NCBI RefSeq assembly: GCF_932526225.1 | Contig: NC_064040.1 | Coordinates: forward strand, 10,456,856-10,520,855 | From: Nematostella vectensis | Lineage: Eukaryota; Cnidaria; Anthozoa; Actiniaria; Edwardsiidae | Direction: 5' to 3' | Length of the DNA stretch: 64,000 nucleotides | Part shown: piece by piece, positions 48,301 to 60,300 of the stretch | Position numbering within the stretch: the stretch's first letter is position 1 | Layout: every line of letters begins with the position of its first letter | Notes under the pieces: model-generated | What the model saw: only the letters and a program-made list of their open reading frames with translations | Told to the model about the DNA's origin: nothing | Database searches by the model: none | Position numbers and translations under genes: made by a program

Positions 48301-51300
48301 AGGGAATAATTGACAGTCATATGATTATACTGAATTTTTTCCTCACAAGTTCCTTTGCATGTTTCAGACACTGTACTTGTACTACAAAAGACTCCAAGTT
48401 TCAATATACACATATTAAAAAATACTTGTCAGTGCAAATGGTGAATATCAAGGTGCTTTAAGTACTAGTTATTTGAAATAATAAAGGTCAAAAACACCAG
48501 TGATGCCAGGCCCATGCATTAATGTCCGTTAATGGATAATCATACGATTTATATATAACTTTTCAGCATTTGGTAGAAGTAAATTGAGATCCATCAAAAT
48601 AATGACAATAAAAGCAAAAGAGAGTATCATCAACACACTTCTTCAAAGAAATCTCAACAGCTTTAAGAGTGTTGGGACATATCTTGTTACTTAGCAATTC
48701 GGTTGCTAGGCGTGCGCACGTGATCATCCAGGAACTTCACACTTTTAGGCGGGAAAATTGAATGGCAGGAAAACAATTTCCGCACGTGCGACATTCCTAG
48801 CTTTGAAAACAAACGCCGAAACTGGCCAGAAAAACAAAATAAAACAGCAAATGCTGTAAACAAAAAATAGACGAGCATGATTTTTCACCTAGAGCACCTA
48901 CTTAGCGACCTGGGTGCTGATTTGAGCAAAAAAAGAGTTGTTTCAATGCATATTTCACTGTTAAAAAGCGAGAGAATAGTCAATATTTTGATAACAAAAT
49001 TCTTTCGCATTTGTGACCAGGCTTTATCGCAATACTCAATTGTCCTTGCATAGATAATTCTACTTCTGGTTTGCGTTTCCAATTCTATAATCTTTGAGAA
49101 GAGTGAACTCATCACAATTTTTTAGGCAAAGAATATTCACCTTGTTGCCGTCTACAAAACTATGTATTGATTTTCCGATATCTTAAAAATTAAAGAAATT
49201 ATTTAAATAAGTTACTTTGTAGGCACCCTCCTGAATAATGTTTTAAAGCTTGTTTATCATTGCAGATACTTTAAAAGCTAAGATTATAGAATTTTTCTGT
49301 AGTGACATCATGTGATGACGTCATCGCCTGACGTCATCAAAATTTAAAGATTCATAAACAATGACGTCATGCCTAAAATCATTCCATTTCACCAATGTTT
49401 GGTGGATTTATGGCGTCTGGAAGTTTTCCTAGGAACGGCCCTCAGAGAAATGTTCCAACACCGAAAGTTGTCTTAGTACCTCCTTGCTTCTGGCTGCAGT
49501 TTCCAGGTGCGTGTGTGTAAGGTGGCATCACCAAGTGACTGTTGGTGTAGGTGTTGTGGGTGTCGTCTCTGCTGCTGTTCTTGCTGCACCTCGGACCAGC
49601 AAGGTGGCACTATCGCAGTAAAGCGTGGAACTAAGTTCTCAAATTCTGTCATCTTTAGCAGGGATGAAAGAGCCTCTGCCGTTATGTTATCTCGTAATCC
49701 GAGTGACTCTGAAGTAAAACAGATAAGGAGATGATGAGTTTGTCAGTCCCTACAATTTTGAAATTTGACAGTTTAAGCCCACCTGGATGCTAGTCTGCAA
49801 ACAAATAACAATTTCAAAATTCTGAAAATTTTAGGCACCTCTAATTTAGAGCCCCGTTATTTGATACTTTGGAATGTGAAATACACTGTAGGTGAATTCC
49901 TTAGTAAATTTCATGTGAAACACAATCAATTTTCAAATGATGATTTTCAAAATCTTACTCAGAGCTTGCATTAAAAATAAATACAGTAGTATGCAAGGTT
50001 CTATTTGAAATTAGTCTTTGGATTAAAAAAAGACAGATCCAGAAATAAAGGGGGAAAAAGTATAGAACACCATGCAGAATGAGACACTGTATTTTGATAG
50101 AGGGCAAGAAAGAGGGTGCTGAATTACAGGGAGGGCAAATCAGTCACGGACAAGTCAGTCATGTAGGAGAGTTTATTGTTAGATCAAAGGGAGAATATGC
50201 TTTCACTTACCTAGCGAAGATTCAGGTGTAGATGCTGATGCGTGGCTACCAGTAGCCTCACCGTCAACAACATCCTCCTTATGCATTAAACTAAGAAATC
50301 TGAGCGATCCATGAACAGTAGAACAACATAAACAGTCAATACCAGGGCAGTATACAAAACTATTAAATCTCTCCCCTTCTGGACTAAACCGTGTCAGAAC
50401 ATCTAAACTTTGTCCACTGATTATAATAATCCCACCATCTTTAGCTATGCCTGCAAACCGCACATTTACGCTGACGTCTGTAGAGCTTTCAGATGTAGCA
50501 TAAATTGGGAATAGATGGGGTATAGTTTCGCTATTTTCCACAGGAAGGGCAATCACATTCTGTAAAGACTCCATAGCTTGCAGTTCTTTAATAGCTAAGG
50601 GACTGGACATCCTTATATGGCCATCACTGGACCATTCAAGTTTGTAAAGAAGAAGAAGACAACTTAATGTCTCGCCAGGTATACAAGAACAATTAGTCCA
50701 TTTTTCCTCTGTTCTCTGTTCTGTACTGTCGTCAACATTTGAACATTTGGAGGAGCCATGTTCTTCAGTCCATTGACCCTTCATTTCGAAAACATGGACA
50801 ACAACCAACAAGTGACAGCCATCAGAGGATGGTAGCATTTCTACTATTTTGTTATAATTTGATGTTCTTAGCTTGTCTGGTAATTGCACAGTCTGAATAA
50901 TATTCCCATTTTTCACTTCAACAGTGTCCTCTTCCTTTTCCCCTATTATTGCTGCAGCAAGTTTCTTTAGGGTTGAAGACTGGATAACATCAGGCAGAGC
51001 TGGCATTATCTCCTGGTCCAACTCATCCTCAGAGCTGAGAATACTATACAGGTCATCATGGCTGCCGAGAGTAGGACTCGACTTTGCATCTGACTTGAGT
51101 TTTGAATCACCTTTATAGTTACTCCTAGAATCTGTCTCTGCAGAGGCATCGAATATAGCTATGTAAGGTATATTCTCTGCTTGTTTTGGATTGTGCTTAG
51201 GCGTGACACCAGCTATTACGACTGGCCTATGCCCAGTATTGTGTAAGCACTTGAAGTGTTGGTGATCCTGGTTTGGCTGGCATACTAATGTGAGGGATGT

Positions 51301-54300
51301 TATTTCTTTTGCTGGGTGGATAACTTCAGAAAATTCCATTTCAACTGCAAAGATAACAAATATATTATATATATATATATAAATTAAAGAAATTTAATTG
51401 TGATTTGTTAAACCTCCATGAAAAATCAAAATTAGTTGGATTTATCAGGAGTTTGGGTTAACTTCAGGGTTCAAAATAATTTTTTAAATCTGCTAGATTT
51501 TGCCAGCTTTGGTGGGAAATAAAAAGCCTACAGTGGCCTACATACTCAAAATATGAGATGGGAATACAGAAAAAAAGAGCCAGCAAAGACCAGAAAACAG
51601 CCGGCTATCGCCAGCAGCCAGACACTATTTTGAACCCTGAACTCAGTTGGATTGCATAGTATCTAATAAGGGTACATTGTGTCAACAAATAATAGTATCT
51701 TGGAATAGTTTATAATTAACCCATCTATCTATCATATATTTTCAGTTGATTCAACAGAAGCGCTGTGCAATGATAACTCGATTTCAGACAATATGTTTTC
51801 TTTCTCGAAAGGCATAAAAACCAAGGTTCCACTGTAGCACACATCAGATTACCTTCTTGAATCTCCCTGCCTGAGTCTGATGGTTCCTCAACCACGCCTT
51901 CCCTAGATTCTTCCACATAATGCCCCTCCCCTTCAGCCGATTCAACAATGACAGGAGCAGGTGCCTGAGATCTTTCCATGCCAGATATCACTGCATCTAC
52001 AAGCTCAGTGGTATGGCTATTCCACTGTTCATTCAGCAAAGTGGGTAGAATTGTTTCAGACGCTTTGTTCTGTTCTGTTTTGGGCCATGCTTGTATTGGA
52101 GCTGGAACAGTGATTTCTATTTCTTTCTCCTTTTCAACCACTGGAGTTTTGTTGACAATAAACTGTGAATATGGCTAGGGAACAAAGGAAGAAAGTCAGT
52201 TGTAAGCTTAACAATAAGTTAAGTAGTAAGATAGCTTAACAATACAAGGAAAGATTGGATTTACAGTATCCAATTTAGAAACATTATTACACCAGCAGAT
52301 AGTGTACCCCCTGGGCTACAGCACCTGTATAGTATACCCCCTGGGCTACAGCGCCTGTATAGTATACCCCCCTGGGCTACAGCACCTGTATAGTATACCC
52401 CCTGGGCTACAGCACCTGTATAGTATACCCCCCTGGGCTACAGCCCCTAGATAGTATACCCCCTGGGCTACAGCCCCTAGATAGTATACCCCCTGGGCTA
52501 CAGCCCCTAGATAGTATACCCCCTGGGCTACAGCACCTGTATAGTATACCCCCCTGGGCTACAGCCCCTGAATAGTATACCCCCTGGGCTACAGCGCCTG
52601 TATAGTATACCCCCTGGGCTACAGCCCCTGTATAGTATACCCCCCTGGGCTACAGCCCCTGAATAGTATACCCCCTAGGCTACAGCCCCTGAATAGTATA
52701 CCCCCTGGGCTATAGCCCCTGAATAGTATACCCCCTGGGCTACAGCGCCTGTATAGTGTACCCCCTGGGCAACAGCCCCTGAATAGTATACCCCCTGGGC
52801 TACAGCACCTGTATAGTATACCCCCTGGGCTACAGCCCCTGAATAGTATACCCCCTGGGCTACAGCACCTGTATAGTATACCCCCTGGGCTACAGCCCCT
52901 GAATAGTATACCCCCTGGGCTACAGCCCCTGAATAGTATACCCCCTGGGCTACAGCGCCTGTATAGTATACCCCCTGGGCTACAGCGCCTGTATAGTATA
53001 CCCCCTGGGCTACAGCCCCAGAATAGTATACCCCCTGGGCTACAGCCCCAGAATAGTATACCCCCTGGGCTACAGCACCTGTATAGTATACCCCCTGGGC
53101 TACAGCCCCTGAATAGTATACCCCCCTGGGCTACAGCACCTGGATAGTATACCCCCCTGGGCTACAGCCCCTGAATAGTATACCCCCCTGGGCTACAGCA
53201 CCTGGATAGTATACCCCCTGGGCTACAGCACCTGGATAGTATACCCCCTGGGTACAGCACCTGGATAGTATACCCCCTGGGTTACATCCCCTAAATAGTA
53301 TACCCCCTGGGCTACAGCCCCTGAATAGTATACCCCCTGGGCTACAGCACCTGAATAGTATACCCCCTGGGCTACAGCCCCTAAATAGTATACCCCCTGG
53401 GCTACAGCACCTGTATAGTATACCCCCTGGGCTACAGCCCCTAAATAGTATACCCCCTGGGCTACAGCACCTGTATAGTATACCCCCTGGGCTACAGCCC
53501 CTGAATAGTATACCCCCTGGGCTACAGCCCCTGAATAGTATACCCCCTGGGCTACAGCCCCTGAATAGTATACCCCCTGGGCTACAGCACCTGTATAGTA
53601 TACCCCCTGGGCTACAGCCCCTGAATAGTATACCCCCCTGGGCTACAGCACCTGTATAGTATACCCCCTGGGCTACAGCCCCTGTATAGTATACCCCCCT
53701 GGGCTACAGCACCTGTATAGTATACCCCCTGGGCTACAGCACCTGTATAGTATACCCCCTGGGCTACAGCACCTGGATAGTATACCCCCTGGGCTACAGC
53801 CCCTGTATAGTATACCCCCCTGGGCTACAGCACCTGTATAGTATACCCCCTGGGCTACAGCACCTGGATAGTATACCCCCCTGGGCTACAGCACCTGGAT
53901 AGTATACCCCCTGGGCTACAGCCCCTGAATAGTATACCCCCTGGGCTACAGCCCCTGAATAGTATACCCCCTGGGCTACAGCCCCTGAATAGTATACCCC
54001 CTGGGCTACAGCACCTGTATAGTATACCCCCTGGGCTACAGCGCCTGTATAGTATACCCCCTGGGCTACAGCCCCTGAATAGTATACCCCCCTGGGCTAC
54101 AGCACCTGTATAGTATACCCCCTGGGCTACAGCCCCTGTATAGTATACCCCCCTGAGCTACAGCACCTGTATAGTATACCCCCTGGGCTACAGCACCTGG
54201 ATAGTATACCCCCCTGGGCTACAGCCCCTGTATAGTATACCCCCCTGGGCTACAGCACCTGTATAGTATACCCCCCTGGGCTACAGCACCTGTATAGTAT

Positions 54301-57300
54301 ACCCCCTGGGCTACAGCACCTGGATAGTATACCCCCCTGGGCTACAGCACCTGGATAGTATACCCCCTGGGCTACAGCCCCTGAATAGTATACCCCCTGG
54401 GCTACAGCCCCTGAATAGTATACCCCCTGGGCTACAGCCCCTGAATAGTATACCCCCTGGGCTACAGCCCCTGAATAGTATACCCCCTGGGCTACAGCGC
54501 CTGTATAGTGTACCCCCTGGGCAACAGCCCCTGAATAGTATACCCCCTGGGCTACAGCACCTGTATAGTATACCCCCTGGGCTACAGCCCCTGAATAGTA
54601 TACCCCCTGGGCTACAGCACCTGTATAGTATACCCCCTGGGCCACAGCCCCTGAATAGTATACCCCCTGGGCTATAGCACCTGTATAGTATACCCCCCTG
54701 GTTTACAGCCCCTAAATAGTATACCCCCTGGGCTACAGCACCTGGATAGTATACCTACCCCCTTGGGTAACTAGATGGCATACCTTGAGTTGGTCTGACA
54801 GATCCCAAACTACAACATGGCCATTGTCAGTACATGTCACAATCAGACATGGGCAGGAGCTTTCTCCAACACAGGTTATCTGAACAAACAAACAAACAGA
54901 TTATGTGAAAACACACCTTAAATTTTAATGTCATTTGTCCACACACCATCTTTGCAAATCACTTATTGCCTGATATGGAGAACACTCATGCCTGGATATT
55001 TACAAACTTATAACCACTTTGTGTATGCTCAGGAACTTATAATGAAAAGCTGTGTTTGTTTCATCAAACACTCATCCCCTAAATAAAGGAATGCTCACAC
55101 CAACATTGTGCAGCACTCATACCCCAATTGGCTGGTAATATTCTAAATGGAGTCTTAACATACTTAAAGTAATGTTAAAACAGCAAACACATACTCAAGC
55201 AATTACAACAGCATAGCAACCTTCTTTGACATTGGGGGGAAAAATCTTCACACAAACATTTCTAGGGATGAGCTTTCAGTACCTTGCCAATGTTGTCTTT
55301 ACTGTGGGACTTTGCTGGGGTTGTCGCTAGACTCACTGAGGAAATTAAAAGAGCAATAAATATATATGCACTGTACTGTATAAGGATTGCACCTATTGAT
55401 CGCACTGTACCTGACATGGGTACATTTTCGGTCCGTTCTCCTTTCACGTAGGGGCATTCAGCTGAGTGTCTTTCATGCTCAGACCTGCGACACAAAACAA
55501 TTACAGATTTTGCATGTGATACACAGTGGCGGATCCAGGGGCGGTGACGGGGGTGACATGACACCCCCCTTGTTGGGCGAAAAACAAAGCATTTAAACAT
55601 ATAAATCATTGCCAATTGTTATAGCAGTATTCGATGTATCGCGATGAACCAGAAAATATTCACGACAGAAAGCCAGACCAGGGCATGAAGTATAAATCAG
55701 AAGGGTCTGAGTGGCAGAACAGAAAAGCCTAAAACCAGAAAAACATAAAGGGATAGCACTTTTCAACAACTTTTTTTTAACCCTAAAAGATAGCATATTG
55801 GGTGTGGCTCTAAAATCACTGTGAGCCCCGTGAGACCCCTAAGGGATAGCAAAAGCATAAGAATTTTATACAGGGTTTCTGGAATTACGCAGAAAAAAAA
55901 AACAAAATTACGCAGGATTCTTGGCTAAATTATGCGGAAAATCAATCATTACGTGCTAAATTATGCGGGATTTTGCAATACATTTTTCTTTAAAAATCTA
56001 AATTTTGCGGGAATCTTTACTGAATTACGCGCTAAAATACACGGAATATCAACTGTTAGACCCAAACAACATTTTGTACCGAAGGAAAGCACGAAATAAC
56101 TTGAAAAAGGTTAATTTTTTGCGTGAAAATATCTTAGGCGAGTTTTCATTGGCTCCTAGCCACCAGCCAATTAAAAAAAGTATTTTATTATTAGTCCTAG
56201 GCCTTCGCGGTTTAGCAAAGAATGCCTAGTCATTTTCTTTGTTTTCAGGAATTCAGTTCGAAATATCGCACTCTTATGAAAAATATCTCTCTTTTTTCAT
56301 GAGAAATAGAGGTAACAACCCTAAAAGAACACATCAGCTGTGCAATTAAATGTTTTGTCTTTCAAAATTTAGCCAAATTACGCGGGATTACGCGGAAATT
56401 TGTGGATTACGCGGAAAAAGCCAAATTACGCGCTTCCGCACAAGCGCGTAATTCCAGAAGCCCTGTTTATAGCAGTTGGTTGAATTTAATACTGGAAAAA
56501 AATAAATACAGTAACTGTAGGGCATTTTACTCCCTCCCCCCCACCCCTCTGGAAATTCCTGGGCGTTTCAATCCCCCAACCCCTCAGAAATTCCAATCCC
56601 CTTAATTGGGGGGGGGGGTATAAATCTTTTCTGGAACTACACATTCTTGAAATTTGTAGAAGAATTTGTAACATTATATATATTCCTTAAAATCTAAAAC
56701 AATTATCGTGACAGACTGTCAAAATGGTCAACCCCCCTTTCTAAACCCTAGATCCACCACTGATACATTAGATAGATTCATACTGGAACAAGACTGTCAG
56801 AACATCATCACTACCACCATCATCATAATCACAAAACACATGGTAAGACTCTCAGTACATCATCACCATCACTATCATCATAATCACCATAATCATCATT
56901 ATCATAATCACCACCATCATTAATATCACCATCACCATCACCTTAATCACCATCACCTTAATCACCATCACCTTACCATCATCACTAGCACCACCATTAT
57001 CACCATAATTATTATCACCATCACAAACATTATCCCCATCATCATTATCACCATCACCATTATCAACATGTAAATTTAAACCAGTGCTCATCACCCCATC
57101 CCCTACAATCAAGACTGATTTGATAAAGCAATACCCCCCCCCTCAAAGTAGTGGGGACAATTACAGATTAAGTAGCTAAAATATCTATACACATCGTGAC
57201 AAGACTCTCATCACCATCAACACCATTATTATTCACATTCACTGTCACCATATACTCCCAGCTTGTCATCAACATCAATATCACTATTACCATCATTCCA

Positions 57301-60300
57301 TTCATTATCCCCATCATACAGTGTTTATTACCATCACACTTGGACAAGACTTACCAAGGCTCATCCGTAGGTTCCCAGCACACAAGACACACACTGCATG
57401 TGAAACACATAGCCCTGTCATCTCCTGTGCAGCTTGGCTAGTGAGAGAAGAATAGGATTATGAATGTCAAATCTAGCAAAGGGAGCAGAGGCACCGTACA
57501 ACATAATAAAAGCTATTATGCCTGGTGCATACTAGTGACATAACGACAGAACAACATAGGCATATGCACTTTTTTAAGCCCAACGACATGGACATAATGA
57601 CATTAGAGAAAAAAATGTTTTTTCTTTCTTATGTTGTTATGTCCATGTCGTTATGTTGGGCTTATGTCTTTATGTCGAACCATTCACACTTGAACATATG
57701 AACACATGAGTGCACACACCTATGTCGTTATGTCACTAGTGTGCACCAGGCATAATATCCTGGTGGTAGAATTATGCAGAATATTATAACATAAACTATA
57801 TTAACATGGTGGTAGAATTATGCAGTACATTATAATGTAAGCTATACTAACCTGGTGGTAGAATTATGCAGTACATTATAATGAAAACTATAATAACCTG
57901 GTGGAAGAATTATGCAGTACATTATAATGTGAGCTATACTAACCTGGTGGTAGAATTATGTAGTACATTATAATGTAAGCTATACTAACCTGGTGGTAAA
58001 ATTATGTAGTACATTATAATGTAAGCTTCACTAACCTGGTGGTAGAATTATGCAGTACATTATAATGAAAACTATAATAACCTGGTGGAAGAATTATGCA
58101 GTACATTATAATGTGAGCTATACTAACCTGGTGGTAGAATTATGTAGTACATTATAATGTAAGCTATACTAACCTGGTGGTAAAATTATGTAGTACATTA
58201 TAATGTAAGCTTCACTAACCTGGTGGTAGAATTATGCAGTACATTATAATGTGAGCTATACTAACCTGGTGGTAGAATTATGCAGTACATTATAATGTAA
58301 GCTATACTAACCTGGTGGTAGAATTATGCAGAATATTATAACATAAACTATACTAACATGGTGGTAGAATTATGCAGTACATTATAATGTAAGCTATACT
58401 AACCTGGTGGTAGAATTATGCAGTACATTATAATGAAAACTATAATAACCTGGTGGAAGAATTATGCAGTACATTATAATGTGAGCTATACTAACCTGGT
58501 GGTAAAATTATGTAGTACATTATAATGTAAGCTTCACTAACCTGGTGGTAGAATTATGCAGTACATTATAATGTAAGCTATACTAACCTGGTGGTAGAAT
58601 TATGCAGTACATTATAATGAAAACTATAATAACCTGGTGGAAGAATTATGCAGTACATTATAATGTGAGCTATACTAACCTGGTGGTAGAATTATGTAGT
58701 ACATTATTAATGTAAGCTATACTAACCTGGTGGTAAAATTATGTAGTACATTATAATGTAAGCTTCACTAACCTGGAGGTAGAATTATGCAGTACATTAT
58801 AATGTAAGCTATGCTAACCTGGTGGTAGAATTATGCAGTACATTATAATGTAAGCTATGCCAACCTGGTGGTAGAATTATGCAGTAAATTATAATGTAAG
58901 CTATACTAACCTGGTGGTAGAATTATGTAGTACATTATAATGTAAGCTATACTAACCTGGTGGTAGAATTATGCAGTAAATTATAATGTAAGCTATACTA
59001 ACCTGGTGGTAGAATTATGCAGTACATTATAATGTAAGCTATACTAACCTGGTGGTAGAATTATGCAGTAAATTATAATGTGAGCTATACTAACCTGGTG
59101 GTAGAATTATGCAGTACATTATAATGTAAGCTATACTAACCTGGTGGTAGAATTATGCAGAACATTATAATATAAACTATAGTAACATGGTGGTAGAATT
59201 ATGCAGTACAATATAATGTAAACTTCACTAACCTGGTGGTAGAATTATGCAGTACATTATAATGTAAGCTATACTAACCTGGTGGTAGAATTATGTAGTA
59301 CAATATAATGTAAGCTATACTAACCTGGTGGTAGAATTATGCAGTAAATTATAATGTAAGCTATACTAACCTGGTGGTAGAATTATGCAGTACAATATAA
59401 TGTAAGCTATACTAACCTGGTGGTAGAATTATGCAGTAAATTATAATGTAAGCTATACTAACCTGGTGGTAGAATTATGTAGTACAATATAATGTAAGCT
59501 ATACTAACCTGGTGGTAGAATTATGCAGTAAATTATAATGTAAGCTATACTAACCTGGTGGTAGAATTGTGTAGTACATTATAATGTAAGCTATACTAAC
59601 CTGGTGGTAAAATTGTGTAGTACATTATAATGTAAGCTATACTAACCTGGTGGTAGAATTATGTAGTACATTATAATGTAAGCTATACTAACCTGGTGGT
59701 AGAATTATGTAGTACATTATAATGTAAGCTATACTAACCTGGTGGTAGAATTATGTAGTACATTATAATGTAAGCTATACTAACCTAGTGGTAGAATTAT
59801 GCAGTACATTATAATGTAAGCTATACTAACCTAGTGGTAGAATTATGCAGTACATTATAATGTAAGCTATACTAACATGGTGGTAGAATTATGTAGTACA
59901 TTATAATGTAAGCTATACTAACCTGGTGGTAAAACCCTGCTTGGGCCATGGCCTCTGGATATGCCCACCTTAAACACAGACAAAAAAGTGTCATTTTTTA
60001 TTTTGTTGTGTTTTTAGCGGGGAACTATAAAATTGCAGGGCTACTGGTATGATGCGGGGATTTTCTGGAAATAATGTGGGATTTTTTTTTGCAAATTATG
60101 CTCTAGAAATCGGGAATTATACAGATTGCGTAATGTTTTCAAAAAACATTCTAGGAGGAGAGAATTTAAACCTTGAAAAAAGTAGCTTAAAGATTAAATC
60201 TCACTCAGAAAACGTTTTTCTCATTGTTTAACCTTTTTATTTTCTAATGGTACTGGGGACTGGGGCGTGTGAAGTCCAACATGGCAGACAACAAGAAATT

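Noticed and set aside
54250-54645. 131-residue frame of [10 protein letters not shown]-type repeats
   Set aside because: Produced by the 30-31 bp intronic minisatellite between BIRC6 exons 9 and 10; no independent evidence of a gene.
56005-56229. Plus-strand 74-residue frame inside a nested transposon
   Set aside because: No similarity to a transposase and it lies in the AT-rich interior of a non-autonomous element.
56852-57112. Asp/Gly/Met-rich minus-strand frame
   Set aside because: Translation of the CAT/CAC trinucleotide tract.
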